The notes: generated from the letters alone by a model not told the origin. A DNA stretch of 64,000 nt from Methylotetracoccus oryzae (GCF_006175985.1 NZ_SRSH01000003.1:214352-278351), one strand, 5' to 3'. Shown: positions 16,768 through 27,122, numbered from the stretch's first letter. Made by a program: numbers and translations.

Positions 16768-17993
16768 GCCCAATGGGCAAACGGACCTTAGTCACGGGAG
16801 AACGAAACGGACTTTCGATTGTGATTCGCCACCCTGAAGGCAATGTTGCAAGCAACCCCACACTCGCTAGCCTTGTCGAGACCCTCACGGGTGCCGGGTA
16901 TTCTGTGCACATCAGCAGTTGGTTTCCGCCGTCACCAGTAGGAAACGCACCTACTGTGACGTATGCACAGACAAACCGTCTGTTGTCTTATATAAAAAGC
17001 ATCATTTTCGATAGGGTTTGCTCACGCTTTTTGGCAAAAATTCTTCTCCGTGTAGAGTTGCTCCTGAAGGGCGGGTCTTTCGATCTATGTATCGGTATCG
17101 ATCGCAATGGGCTGATTGAGGCCGCACTCATCAGTGAGATTTTGGGGATCCCATATTGTTTTATTTCTTTTGAAATAACTGTCGAGCGTGAGACGTCAAA
17201 GAAATACAAGGATATTGAGCGAGTGTGTGCGCGAGGGGTTTCTTTCTGGGTCGTCCAAGATGAACAGCGCGGGGAATTGCTTCAGGCCGAAAACAAACTG
17301 GATCCTCAACGAGTCTTCTACCTTCCCCTTTCGTCACCTGCCGTCTCGGGTGTCGGTGATAGAAGGATTCGTGACGAGCTAGGGATCCCGGCGGAGAAGA
17401 AAGTTGCCTTAATCTTTGGTAGTCTGAGTGAATGGACGCTGGCCGCGCAAGTTATAAATGGTGTGCGCGCTTGGCCGAGGGAGTGGGTCCTATTAATTCA
17501 TGAGCGTTATGGCAACACTCATGCGTCGCTTGCGGCGCAGGGTATCGATATAGACGATCTTCTATCAGATCGAATTTATCTTTCCAACGTGGAAATGAAC
17601 AACGTAAACGATATGGGGCCGTTGCTAAATGGGGCGTCCGCGACACTAGCTTTTTACCGACCGACTTATAAGAGCCCCCACACTGGCATCAATTTAAAAG
17701 TTCTCGGTCTCGCTGCCGGAAAGATTAGTACTTCCTTGCGCTATGGGGTTCCGGTCATTATGAATGAAATCGGGACCTATTCCGAGCTAGCACGTATTAA
17801 TCAATTCGGGGTTGTAGTGGAGCGGCCCGCGTGTTTGCCGAACGCGCTATCCAACCTTGATGATAAGGACAGACTTTCCCTTCAAGCGAAAGAATTTTTC
17901 CTGGAAAGGCTAGATTACAACTTGTACAAGTCAGCGCTGCTAGAGAAAATTGCTGGTGCGATAGAGCACGAAGACACCGCCAGTCTAGCCTGA
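16764..17993 (+). CDS. GT4-like glycosyltransferase
   Basis: This 409-residue protein resembles GT-B glycosyltransferases. It has an N-terminal half with a DLCIGIDRNGLIEAALISEIL acceptor-domain segment and a C-terminal donor-binding half (VALIFGSLSEWTLAAQVING, GVPVIMNEIGTYSELARIN). The E-x7-E signature of classical GT4 is degenerate. The GTG start at 16764 overlaps the aminotransferase stop; ATG 16773 is the alternative. Confidence 0.75.
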   Translation: MSPMGKRTLVTGERNGLSIVIRHPEGNVASNPTLASLVETLTGAGYSVHISSWFPPSPVGNAPTVTYAQTNRLLSYIKSIIFDRVCSRFLAKILLRVELLLKGGSFDLCIGIDRNGLIEAALISEILGIPYCFISFEITVERETSKKYKDIERVCARGVSFWVVQDEQRGELLQAENKLDPQRVFYLPLSSPAVSGVGDRRIRDELGIPAEKKVALIFGSLSEWTLAAQVINGVRAWPREWVLLIHERYGNTHASLAAQGIDIDDLLSDRIYLSNVEMNNVNDMGPLLNGASATLAFYRPTYKSPHTGINLKVLGLAAGKISTSLRYGVPVIMNEIGTYSELARINQFGVVVERPACLPNALSNLDDKDRLSLQAKEFFLERLDYNLYKSALLEKIAGAIEHEDTASLA

Positions 17994-18130
17994 TTCGTCG
18001 AGTGGTTAAATGACAAAGAGCGATTTGGCGCTGCTGTCAAAGAGTCGCGAAAGTTCGGACGTCAGTCAGTTTTAAACCGTATCCGCCATTTTCTTCACGG
18101 CGATTCTCCCAACTTAAATTGAAAGGATCT

Positions 18131-19337
18131 CTAGACGGTGTATTTGTACGCGTGATGAAGGTGGGGTTTAGGCCGCTTCGGCCGTGCCTTGGATTTCCCC
18201 GGAACTAATCGCCCGACGTACGCGAGTAGCTCATCGATGATGGCGGCCAGGAGTGTATTGATTCCCGGGAACCCGTTCATGAGCCAGATCGGGAACCAAC
18301 GTTTAAGTAAGGCGGTGGCGTACGTCCGTCTGGGCTTTCGGTGCACGCCGGGATCGGAGGAGCGGTTCTTTTCCGGTCTGCGCGGCCTAGATCGCCAAGA
18401 CATTGAGGTTGTTTAGACCATTTCGTGGCGGCATTCCTGTTGCGCGGCGTGCCAGGAGAGACCGGTAAGGTGCTGCGACTACAGGCGGTGTTTGTTGCGC
18501 TTGAAGGCGTCTTCGATGCGCCAAGGGGGAGGATAGAGGTCGGCGACATCGGCGGCGGTATAGGCGGACGAGTCGAGGAGCTAGGTGATGAGCACGTAGC
18601 CTTTACCGATGGGTGTCACAATAGGGCTGAGACTGACGGCGTCCGGCTTGCGTCCGATCCCGGAGTCCTTGGCGTCCAGTTGAGAAGGCAGGACGATGTT
18701 TGAATCACCGCTAAGCGTTGACCGGACCTACGGAACGCTTTGACGGTGGCGGCGCCGACTTGGTCGACGCGCATACAGAAGTGCCGCTGTCGCTGGTCAA
18801 GCGCCGCGATAACCCGACGGGCCGGATAGCCCGCTATCGAGCAGCATCACATCGTCCGGTCAGAGGGGCAACTGCTCGAACCACATCTGCCGCTCAGCGA
18901 CCGAGGGGAATAGAGTTGGAAGCGGGCGGTCATTTCGGGACCGGCAAAGGAGAACAGGAAGCCGATCGCTACGCCGATTCTGCGGCCCGCGGCGTGCTTT
19001 AGGAACAGTGGCAGTTTCGACGTGTCAGCGGCGATCAGGGGGAAGCCGCCCAAGCGAGGTGGCGGGAGATGCTCTTCCGCCGGGGAGAGCAAATGCTGGT
19101 TGAGCAGGGAAAAGAAACCGATGAGCGACGCCGTGGCATGCTTTCGAACAGGCAGGGGCGGTGACTTCTCGCCACAGTTCGACGTTGTTATCGAGGTGGG
19201 CGACGAAGACGTTGAGTTCGTTCTAGGCGCTGGCGCGCAGGCCAGAACGGCGTCGACAGACAGTGAACAAACGGCAGCGTGCGGTGGCGGCGAAAGGCAG
19301 TCGGCCAGTGGCGAACGGCGTCGAAAAGTTTCGACAT
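18131..19337 (-). pseudogene. Decayed IS4-type transposase
   Basis: No single frame is open, but three frames on the minus strand together give an IS4-family transposase. They run MSKLFDAVRHWPTAFRR, then LNVFVAHLDNNVELWREVT, then FPLIAADTSKLPLFLKHAAG (the first catalytic Asp region), FQLYSP and YPARRVIAALDQRQ. The last part is ADVADLYP..WRIEDAFKRNKHRL (the E region). At least two TAG stops interrupt the last part, around 18516 and 18583. It separates two parts of the EPS operon and must be old. Terminal repeats could not be fixed. Confidence 0.75.
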
Positions 19338-19622
19338 GTGAACGCCCACAGAATCTCGAGGAATTCAAGCGCTGATTGTCTATATCTCATAGATCCAATA
19401 CCGTAAGATCTTACCAGCGAGCGCCCCACGCTGGAAGTCGCCTTTCTTCAGTTGAGAGGATTACACTGAACGGCGGGAAACCCGGTTCATAGTCCGGAGC
19501 AGCAGCACGGAAGCTTCAACCGCGAGGGAGGGATAGGAGCACTGTAACCGTCCAAAGAGTATGTCGGCTCGCACGAGGAGTTCAAACGCAACCGAAGAGA
19601 AGGTCTAAAGAAAACACAGCAA

Positions 19623-20483
19623 ATGTGCCCAAAAATCTCAATTGTCATACCCTCCTTCAATCAAGGCGCTTTCCTAGCTGAGGCGATCGAGTCTGTCCTA
19701 AATCAGTCTTATAGGAACCTTGAGATTATAGTGATGGATGGGGGGAGTAACGATGACTCTGTTAAAGTTATTGAATGCTTCAACTCCCGCCTAACGTATT
19801 GGGAGAGTACGCCGGACAAAGGACAGAGTCACGCTCTTAATAAAGGGTTTCGACGCGCGTCCGGCGACATATTAACGTGGTTGAACTCTGACGACGTATT
19901 AATGCCCGGCAGCCTAGGTGCGGTAGCGCGGAAATTCAGTGAGAAAGGCAGCTCCTCAAAAACATGGGTTGTTGGAGGATGTCTTTGGATAGATACGAAT
20001 GGATGCGTCCTTAAGTGCACGAGAGCGCGACGATGGGCGCCCTGTGGCGCCAGCGGCTTCCTGGGCGTCTTCGGTCCTAGCTCTTTTTTTTCCCGTGCCT
20101 GCCTTGAAAGTGTGGGTCTGCTAAACGAAGACCTACACTATATGATGGATACAGAGCTTTGGATCAAGTTTGCAAGAAATAATTTCCGATTTTCTGTTTT
20201 GGAAGGATATGTTTGGGCGTTGCGACTACATCCGGCAGCGAAGATGAGCGGACATCACTTTCAGGAAAGCCCAATGGCCAACCCTGATCACTCAGTCTGG
20301 CAGAAGCGACGAGACGAAAGGAATTATCTTCGGTCCACGTATCGAATTGGGCCATATGATGAGAAAAAAAGTTTGATATGTTCTCGATTGAATGCGCTGT
20401 TAGCCATGAATACCTACAAGAGCTTTTTGGATACCCGACGATATAGCGGGAGACACTGGAAAATGATGTTTCATAAAGATTGA
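19623..20483 (+). CDS. GT2 family glycosyltransferase
   Basis: This 286-residue GT-A glycosyltransferase starts MCPKISIVIPSFNQGAFLAEA and has NLEIIVMDGGSNDDS, the TPDKGQSHALNKGF donor segment and the LTWLNSDDVLMPGS metal-binding motif. It is the first gene after the decayed transposase, so it needs a promoter in 19.34-19.62 kb or read-through. It lies 15 bp upstream of the next glycosyltransferase. Sugar specificity unknown. Confidence 0.88.
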   Translation: MCPKISIVIPSFNQGAFLAEAIESVLNQSYRNLEIIVMDGGSNDDSVKVIECFNSRLTYWESTPDKGQSHALNKGFRRASGDILTWLNSDDVLMPGSLGAVARKFSEKGSSSKTWVVGGCLWIDTNGCVLKCTRARRWAPCGASGFLGVFGPSSFFSRACLESVGLLNEDLHYMMDTELWIKFARNNFRFSVLEGYVWALRLHPAAKMSGHHFQESPMANPDHSVWQKRRDERNYLRSTYRIGPYDEKKSLICSRLNALLAMNTYKSFLDTRRYSGRHWKMMFHKD

Positions 20484-20498
20484 AATGCGTTATTAAAA

Positions 20499-21650
20499 AT
20501 GACGAAGAAGGCGAGATTGCTTGTGATCGCATTGGAGCCTACACCATACAATGTTGATCAATTCAACGCGTTCCAAGCCTCTGGCGTTTGGGATGTGACC
20601 GTGATCTACACGAGGGCGCGAAGTTACGCGAAAGATGCGGGCCATAACTTCCAGGAACTTCCCCGAAGAGCGTTCGAATATCAAACTTTTGAGGGGCGAT
20701 TTCTTCCTTCCCGCCTAGGGGCTGCGGCAGTAGTAGCATATGCAACTTTCTTCTCGGCGCCAGATGCGGTTTTAGTGTGGGGCTATTTTCGCGCGGAACT
20801 CGCGCTTGGTATCTTAACTTGCGCGATAAGGTCTATCAAGTTCGCGGTATTTTCTGATTCATTTCGTAAGACGCGTGGAGGGCTGCGCCTAAGATTGCGG
20901 CAAAAGCTAGGGAGCATGATGCGCGCCGGCGTGTTCAAGTACGGGCACTTACTTTTGGTTGGTAGCCGCGAGGTTGGTAGAGATGCTGTCAATCTCGGAT
21001 GTCCCGAGGCAAAGGTGATCGTGTTTCCGTATTGTGTTAGCGTTTCACGGCTTGAAGCAGCAACTCCAAGGGAAGTGCCGGAGGTGTGTCTTAGGCAGTT
21101 AACACCACTTACCACCATAATAATGTTTAGCGGACGCCTAATTGAACGGAAGGGCTTAAGCGTTCTATTGCATGCTTTAAATAGGGTAGAATGTGAATCA
21201 GATTGGGTCCTTTGGATTGAAGGGGATGGCCCGGAACGTGCGAGCTACGAGAAAGAGGCATTGGAATTGGGAATAAGGGAGAAATGCTCCTTCCTTGGGT
21301 TTTGTCAAATGGACGTACATGGCTGGCTGTTAGGTCAGTGCGATATCCTGGTAGTACCATCGATCGAAGATAATTGGGCGATTGCAGTCGATGAAGGCAT
21401 GCAGCTGGCGAAGGCAGTGATCAGCACAACTGCGACTGGAGCAGCACGGGACCGTATAGTAAACGGGCTTAATGGCCTTTGTGTTCCGGACGGCGATATC
21501 GCTGCCTTGGAAGGAGCGTTAGGCCAACTTATTGATAATGTCGAAGAAAGGGCCCGACTCGGGCATGCGGCCCGTCAGACAGCGGTATTTTGGACGCCTG
21601 AGCGTAACGCAGAAGTGTTCACACGAGCGCTTAAGAGCAATGAGCCTTAG
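20499..21650 (+). CDS. GT4 family glycosyltransferase
   Basis: This 383-residue GT-B enzyme has the C-terminal donor site typical of GT4: IIMFSGRLIERKGLSVLLHAL, VLWIEGDGPERASYE, and PSIEDNWAIAVDEGMQLAKAVISTTATGAA, the last resembling the E-x7-E region. The N-terminal domain opens with LLVIALEPTPYNVDQFNAF. It is part of the EPS assembly line. Substrate not inferable. Confidence 0.87.
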   Translation: MTKKARLLVIALEPTPYNVDQFNAFQASGVWDVTVIYTRARSYAKDAGHNFQELPRRAFEYQTFEGRFLPSRLGAAAVVAYATFFSAPDAVLVWGYFRAELALGILTCAIRSIKFAVFSDSFRKTRGGLRLRLRQKLGSMMRAGVFKYGHLLLVGSREVGRDAVNLGCPEAKVIVFPYCVSVSRLEAATPREVPEVCLRQLTPLTTIIMFSGRLIERKGLSVLLHALNRVECESDWVLWIEGDGPERASYEKEALELGIREKCSFLGFCQMDVHGWLLGQCDILVVPSIEDNWAIAVDEGMQLAKAVISTTATGAARDRIVNGLNGLCVPDGDIAALEGALGQLIDNVEERARLGHAARQTAVFWTPERNAEVFTRALKSNEP

Positions 21651-21711
21651 GCAATGAGGGGCAACAGGAAAGATCAGGGAATTTGTTCAGCAGAACACCG
21701 TACTACCTTGA

Positions 21712-23316
21712 ATGAATAGCGTCGCAGTCTCCGTTATCGTAGTCTTCATCGTATTTGGGTTTACTCGATGTTCGGGGGTCCATGTACGCGCCCTTCAGCC
21801 GGTTATCTTTCTTTCACCTTGGCAAGGGCTGTCCGCCGACGTTGGCGTCAATGTGTCGGCCTTCCAGTTGGTAGTTTTAGGGGCGTTGCTCGGGAATTAT
21901 ATACGGCGAAGTTCGAGGCTTTTTCGGTCAGGCTTTCTATTGCTTCCCGGTAGTTTTTACGTCTTTCTTGTTTACGTAATCGTTAATTCTTTGGCACAAC
22001 TCCCATTTCTACCGGATGTTACGTTGTCGATCGGTGAGGCAAGAAATCCCACGACGCGCGCCGTGCTGCAGATAGTTGTTTTCCTTCTGTCGTTAGCTCC
22101 GGTATTGCTTGCAGCAACGGCCGTTCGGCAAGCGAACGATCTTTTTAGACTTGGTAGAACGTATTTGATTTCATGTCTCATACTGGCCGGAATTGGGTGG
22201 GTTCAAGTAATTTGGTGGCGCGTCACCGGTAGGGATCCGTTACCTATAGGCTTTCTCCAATCGGTGCTGACCGGCAGCGACTCTATCCTAAGGACCGGCC
22301 TATACGGGACCGATGTTGGGGAATTCATTCGGATGTGTTCGTTCGGTGGGGAGCCAAAGGGTCTCGGGCAGGCGTTAGTGGTGGCACTCCTTTTAATTCA
22401 GACGGGCGTGTTGGCGCAGCTTGGCGTAAAGCCGGCTCGGAGGATATCGATTACCCTGATTCTTGCCATTTCTGCAGTGGCGACCCTTTCCACCTCGGCG
22501 CTTGCTTTATGGACGATTGGTAGCCTCGTCGTCGCGCTTCAGGCTATTTCATCGCGAAACTCGCGTGAAACGAAAAATACGCCACTAATCTTTCCGCTCG
22601 CCCTTGGAATTCTTGCGGCGGCGCTTGTTGGTTACGTCTCGATCTCTGGACCTGGGAGCGTCGTGCCGGGGGGGGCTTCAGTGAGTGATATCCTTATCGA
22701 AAGAACTCTTGGCCGTAGTTTGATCGAGGATTTTGATCAGGCTGTACTTGGCTTTTTGGCTCAAGCCCCGTTATACGGCATCCTTGGCGTAGGCCTCGGC
22801 AATGTTCATCTTTATGCTGACGAGTTCCTTGATCCGCTAACGGCGGCGTTTGCACATGGAATGGCATTTGTCGCCAAGAGTGGATATCTGCGCCTTATTT
22901 CCGAGGCGGGCATCATAGGGCTTGCTCTGTTTTGTGTGTCGGTTATTTCCATTATTCGACGTCTGGGCGTCGCCGCGAAGCGCGTCCAGAACCCCAGAGA
23001 AAAGGTACTGTTGCATAGTTTAACGTGTCTAGCTGGGGTCCTCTTTTTCTTTTTCCTCGGGCGGACCTATGTGGCTCCACAGTTCTACCTGGTTCTTGGT
23101 GTATGTTCGTCACGGGTAGTCGCGCGCGCATCCCAAGGGGTCGCAACGTGGGCAAAACTCGGATCATCGAAAGCAGCGTGTGTGGGCCAAAAATCGAATT
23201 TGAAAGAGCGTGAAGTGGAATTCTCTGAACTCGACTCCCGGGACGGACACATTCATCGGGAATGTCGCAATAACAAACGAGACCTATCCCGTCCGAAAAG
23301 GCCTCTCAGAATTTGA
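21712..23316 (+). CDS. Wzy-like O-antigen/EPS polymerase
   Basis: This 534-residue protein has about 11-12 membrane segments and a large loop after the middle (GTDVGEFIRMCSFGGEPKGLGQALVVAL), followed by GILGVGLGNVHLYADEF...HGMAFVAKSGYLRLISEAGIIGLALF. The glycine-rich G-x-G-x-G-N and S/N-x-Y-L-x-x-x-x-E-x-G patterns are typical of Wzy/Wzy_C polymerases, which join repeat units in the periplasm. The C-terminal tail is hydrophilic and overlaps the region before the next gene. Sequence divergence is normal for this family. Confidence 0.8.
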   Translation: MNSVAVSVIVVFIVFGFTRCSGVHVRALQPVIFLSPWQGLSADVGVNVSAFQLVVLGALLGNYIRRSSRLFRSGFLLLPGSFYVFLVYVIVNSLAQLPFLPDVTLSIGEARNPTTRAVLQIVVFLLSLAPVLLAATAVRQANDLFRLGRTYLISCLILAGIGWVQVIWWRVTGRDPLPIGFLQSVLTGSDSILRTGLYGTDVGEFIRMCSFGGEPKGLGQALVVALLLIQTGVLAQLGVKPARRISITLILAISAVATLSTSALALWTIGSLVVALQAISSRNSRETKNTPLIFPLALGILAAALVGYVSISGPGSVVPGGASVSDILIERTLGRSLIEDFDQAVLGFLAQAPLYGILGVGLGNVHLYADEFLDPLTAAFAHGMAFVAKSGYLRLISEAGIIGLALFCVSVISIIRRLGVAAKRVQNPREKVLLHSLTCLAGVLFFFFLGRTYVAPQFYLVLGVCSSRVVARASQGVATWAKLGSSKAACVGQKSNLKEREVEFSELDSRDGHIHRECRNNKRDLSRPKRPLRI

Positions 23317-23344
23317 ATGGTTATCGAAGAAAAGGGAAAATGCC

Positions 23345-24490
23345 TTGAAGATCATCCATACCATTGCCAGCCTTGATCCCTCCACAGGTGGTCCATCTGG
23401 TTCTGTTCCGGGACTCTGCAGCGCTCTTTCTGCCTTAATACCGGACATTGCGATTATTGAGGCGAATCGGTATTCGGGAAAGGCGGGAGCGGTGGTCTGT
23501 AAACTCGGGGAAGGACTAACTCAAAACGGTGTTGGGATATTTCTGGAAACCACCCGTGGCGACTTCGCAAAACTACTTTTCTCATCAGTGTCCCCGGGGA
23601 AGCACGTTATCATTCACGATCATGGTCTATGGCTCCGGAATAACCATAAAGCGGCTGTCATTGCCTTTGATCATAGGGTTCCACGTATCGTGAGTCCACG
23701 AGGTATGTTGGAACCTTGGGCGCGGCAACACCATGCTACTCGCAAGCGTATTGCATGGGCTTTGTATCAACGGCGTGATCTAAAACGGGCGGACGCTCTA
23801 CATGCGACCTCTCAACAAGAAGCGGAAACTCTGCGCGACTTAGGGTTCGCACAGCCGATTGCGATCGTTGCAAACGGGATCGTGTCGAGGACAGATCCGT
23901 TGCAGCGGAAACCTCCAGATCGCGAGCGCTTAGCACTTTTCCTTTCACGCGTTCACCCCAAAAAAGGTTTGTTTGACCTCGTTGAGGCATGGCACCATCT
24001 AAGGCCTCAGGGCTGGCGCGTTCAGATCGTGGGTCCTGATGAAGGCGGTCATCGCGCGCAGGTCATGCGGCGCGTCGAAGAGCTTGGCTTAATGAGGTCG
24101 TTCGAGTTTCTGGAACAAGTAGCGGGGCAGACAAAGGAGGGGCTGTATAAGGCAGCCGATCTATTTATACTTCCGAGTTATAGCGAAAATTTTGGGAACG
24201 TTGTCGGAGAGGCGCTTAGTTTTGGCCTGCCGGTAATAACAACCACCGCAACACCATGGTCTGCGCTCGAGACTCATCAATGTGGGTGGTGGATTAGGCC
24301 GGGGGTGTCGTCGCTCGTCTCAGCTCTCGGTATCGCCCTTAGCCTTAGCGACGCTGACCGATGGGAGATGGGTTCCAGGGGAAGGAAGTTAGTCCGCGAC
24401 AGCCTTTCCTGGGCAACCATCGGTCTGCAGATGGCTGAGGTATACCAATGGGTTTTGGGCGGTGGTGACCAGCCATCGCACGTCATTTAG
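23345..24490 (+). CDS. GT4 family glycosyltransferase
   Basis: This GT-B glycosyltransferase has the N-terminal KIIHTIASLDPSTGGPSGSV motif, IVSPRGMLEPWA, LALFLSRVHPKKGLFDLVEAW and the donor-site PSYSENFGNVVGEALSFGLPVITT. The family usually begins right at the KIIHTI strand. A TTG at 23345 preceded by an AAGGGA ribosome site fits that and avoids overlap with wzy. An in-frame ATG at 23210 would add 45 unrelated residues. It is a member of the EPS assembly line. Confidence 0.87.
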   Translation: MKIIHTIASLDPSTGGPSGSVPGLCSALSALIPDIAIIEANRYSGKAGAVVCKLGEGLTQNGVGIFLETTRGDFAKLLFSSVSPGKHVIIHDHGLWLRNNHKAAVIAFDHRVPRIVSPRGMLEPWARQHHATRKRIAWALYQRRDLKRADALHATSQQEAETLRDLGFAQPIAIVANGIVSRTDPLQRKPPDRERLALFLSRVHPKKGLFDLVEAWHHLRPQGWRVQIVGPDEGGHRAQVMRRVEELGLMRSFEFLEQVAGQTKEGLYKAADLFILPSYSENFGNVVGEALSFGLPVITTTATPWSALETHQCGWWIRPGVSSLVSALGIALSLSDADRWEMGSRGRKLVRDSLSWATIGLQMAEVYQWVLGGGDQPSHVI

Positions 24491-24500
24491 GTGAAGAGTA

Positions 24501-25493
24501 ATGGAAATAGGACAGCGATCTGCCTGCGATGTTTGTGGTCCTTCGCGTTTTACGGTGGTATTAGAGGGGCTTTCTCATAGGTATCAAACTAAGGGTGATG
24601 TAAGAGAATTCAGGTATAGCCTTGAACGCTGTGAACTCTGCGCTTTGGTACGTGTGTCTCCGACGCCCGACGAGAGTACTGTAGAGTCGTTCTATACCAA
24701 TGAATATGAATGTTACGCCGATCGGGGGGATTGGGAAAGGGGGGTCTCACGGCGGTTGAAAATATGGGCTGCGCGAAATAGATACAGCGGCGCTGTGGCC
24801 GTGCGAAACGTGGTCCGTGTCTTGGAATGGTTCTCGGGCCGGGTCATGGCAGATACCTTAGCCTTTCCGTTCACTCTTCCCGTCAGTGCAAGGATGCTTG
24901 ACTTCGGATATGGTGCGGGTGGCTGGCTTCGCATGATGACGCAGTGCGGGTATAAAAGGCTGGCTGGTTTTGATATTCCGCAAAATAGACAGAATGAAGG
25001 CAGGTTGCGTGACATCGGGATCTCGGTCTTTCACGGGAAGTGCTTTGAGGCCGGTCTAGGAAAAGCGTCATATGACCTCATCCGAATGGAGCATGTCTTG
25101 GAACATGTTAGTGACCCGATTCGTGTCCTAAAATGCGTGATGGAACTCCTTTGTGAAAACGGGTTTGTGGTCATGACAGTTCCTAGTGCAGCTGGTTTTG
25201 CGTTTGGGATCTCCCCGGAAAAATGTACCCTCCGGCAGTCTCCCTTTCACCTTTTTCTTCATAGTAAGGCATCTCTCAGGGCACTCTTGGAATCCGTAGG
25301 TTTCGTTGACGTTCGAGTCCATGGGTATGGGGTGCCTGGAATCTTCGGATCTACCTTAGGAGCATATTTGCCGTCCGTGCTTCGCCCTCTCGCTCACGGC
25401 ATATTTCTAATCTTGGGACCATTTTATACTTTTGCCGCGTTTTTTTTTGATAGGCCGGACTTCATCTCGGTTGTTGCCAGAAAGGCGCAATGA
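24501..25493 (+). CDS. SAM-dependent methyltransferase with N-terminal Zn-binding module
   Basis: This 330-residue protein carries an N-terminal C-x2-C...C-x2-C zinc module (Cys9, Cys12, Cys44, Cys47), as in sugar C-methyltransferases and related enzymes. A class I methyltransferase domain follows (MLDFGYGAGGWLRMM, YDLIRMEHVLEHVSDPIRVLK). A hydrophobic stretch near the C-terminus (HGIFLILGPFYTFAAFFF) may anchor it to the membrane. It starts 10 bp after the previous gene. Substrate unknown; likely an EPS sugar. Confidence 0.85.
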   Translation: MEIGQRSACDVCGPSRFTVVLEGLSHRYQTKGDVREFRYSLERCELCALVRVSPTPDESTVESFYTNEYECYADRGDWERGVSRRLKIWAARNRYSGAVAVRNVVRVLEWFSGRVMADTLAFPFTLPVSARMLDFGYGAGGWLRMMTQCGYKRLAGFDIPQNRQNEGRLRDIGISVFHGKCFEAGLGKASYDLIRMEHVLEHVSDPIRVLKCVMELLCENGFVVMTVPSAAGFAFGISPEKCTLRQSPFHLFLHSKASLRALLESVGFVDVRVHGYGVPGIFGSTLGAYLPSVLRPLAHGIFLILGPFYTFAAFFFDRPDFISVVARKAQ

Positions 25494-25565
25494 ATTGATT
25501 TTTTTTGTGCAAAGTGTGCAGGTTTTTTTGAATCGGCGCGGTAACATATGTCTTGGGTTGCTTAA

Positions 25566-26159
25566 ATGGTATCGGATAAAGAGGGTCCTGGATTAGACGT
25601 CCGGTGCTGTCGTGAGGCAACACCCTATACTCGGGCAGAATACCTCGCGCGGGCCCTGTGGTGGGGGGTGTTTCCTCTGTTTCGATTTAGTCCTCGCCCG
25701 TTTTTTTGCTGGCGCAGGCTGCTTTTGCGTATCTTTGGAGCCACGGTATCTCCCGGGGCTAATATTTATCCTAGTGCAACCATTTACCTTCCGTGGAACC
25801 TAACGATAGGGCGCGACGCATGCATTGGCGAATGGGCACTTATTTATAACCTTGGTCCGGTTTTTATCGGTGACCGAGCGACTGTGTCGCACCGAGCACA
25901 TCTTTGTGCAGGAACACACGACTACACAACGCCTGCGTTTCCGTTGCGCAGGCTTCCAATTGAGGTTGGCGCGGATGCCTGGATCTGCGCGGACGCTTTC
26001 ATTGGGCCGAATGTCTGGATCGGGAGGGGTGCGATTGTTGCTGCTGGCGCAGTGGTGGTGAAGGACGTTGGCGAGTGGGAGATAGTGGGTGGGAATCCAG
26101 CACGTTTTCTTAAACGCAGACGGCTAACAGACGGACAAGATGCGGCAGAGGAAGTTTGA
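25566..26159 (+). CDS. WcaF-like hexapeptide-repeat acetyltransferase
   Basis: This 197-residue left-handed beta-helix acyltransferase (trimeric LbetaH) has repeated [LIV]-G-x4 hexapeptides (NLTIGRDACIGEWALIYNLGPVFIGDRATVSHRAHL). The catalytic His region is CAGTHDYTTPAFPL, and the end is GGNPARFLKRR. This is typical of colanic-acid type WcaF proteins that O-acetylate EPS using acetyl-CoA. Confidence 0.88.
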   Translation: MVSDKEGPGLDVRCCREATPYTRAEYLARALWWGVFPLFRFSPRPFFCWRRLLLRIFGATVSPGANIYPSATIYLPWNLTIGRDACIGEWALIYNLGPVFIGDRATVSHRAHLCAGTHDYTTPAFPLRRLPIEVGADAWICADAFIGPNVWIGRGAIVAAGAVVVKDVGEWEIVGGNPARFLKRRRLTDGQDAAEEV

Positions 26160-26210
26160 TGCCAGCTCGGCCTGGTTGTTGGGCAACGGAGATACGAGAA
26201 CTACGACGGT

Positions 26211-27122
26211 ATGACAAGGCAAACTGATACGGAAGAGAACGCGCTTCCTGTTACTGTGCTTCTTGCAGCCAAAAATGAGGCGATCAATTTGCCGCGATGT
26301 CTGGCCGCGTTGAGACGAGCTGCGCGAGTGATTGTGCTCGACTCCCAGAGCACGGACGCCACAGCGGATATTGCCGTGGGACTCGGTGCCGAGGTTGTGC
26401 AGTTTTGCTACGCAGGAGGCTATCCGAAAAAGCGGCAGTGGGCGATGGAGAATTTAGACATCTCTACACCATGGGTGCTCCTAATCGATGCGGATGAAGT
26501 TGTGCCGGATGCGCTTTGGGACGAAATTGGCGCGGCCTTAAGTCGCCCGGATTGTAGTGATGCCTTTCTGATTACGAAGGGCTTTCACTTTCTTGGACGT
26601 CGTTTTCGGTATGGAGGTTTCTCGCATAGTGCGGTGCTACTTTTTCGGAATGGGTGCGCACGCTTTGAGCGGTTGTTTGATGATAATTCCGACAGTCTTG
26701 ATATGGAGATACACGAGCGGGTTGTCGTTGACGGGCGACTAGGCGGCCTTAGAACACCTTTGATTCATGAGGACTTCAAGGGTTTGGAGGCGTACATAGC
26801 GCGCCACAACAAATATTCCACGTGGGAAGCAAGGGTGCGTCATTGGTACTTTACGAAAGGGAGATACGGTGAGGACATTATTCAGGCAAGGCTTTTTGGC
26901 AACTCACAAGAACGGCGTCGGGCTTTGAAAGAGGTGATAATTTGCGTTCCCTTCGAACACTGGGTTTGGTTTTGCTATCACTACTTCTTTCGGCTCGGGG
27001 TTTTTGAGGGTCGAGCGGGCCTTATAGCTAGCCAGATTCGCGCAAGCTACATTGCACAGGTTAATGCGAAACTCCATGAAATGCGTTTGGAGGCTAAAAG
27101 AAAGGCTGGCGTGATCGGTTAA
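26211..27122 (+). CDS. WaaE/KdtX-like GT2 glycosyltransferase
   Basis: This 303-residue GT2 enzyme begins with VTVLLAAKNEAINLPRCLAAL. It has RVIVLDSQSTDATADIAVGLGAEVVQF, YPKKRQWAMENL and WVLLIDADEVVPDALWDEI, the pattern of the WaaE/LgtF-like glucosyltransferase group. The C-terminal half has a membrane-associated amphipathic portion (FEHWVWFCYHYFFRLGVFEG). Part of the EPS assembly line. Confidence 0.88.
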   Translation: MTRQTDTEENALPVTVLLAAKNEAINLPRCLAALRRAARVIVLDSQSTDATADIAVGLGAEVVQFCYAGGYPKKRQWAMENLDISTPWVLLIDADEVVPDALWDEIGAALSRPDCSDAFLITKGFHFLGRRFRYGGFSHSAVLLFRNGCARFERLFDDNSDSLDMEIHERVVVDGRLGGLRTPLIHEDFKGLEAYIARHNKYSTWEARVRHWYFTKGRYGEDIIQARLFGNSQERRRALKEVIICVPFEHWVWFCYHYFFRLGVFEGRAGLIASQIRASYIAQVNAKLHEMRLEAKRKAGVIG

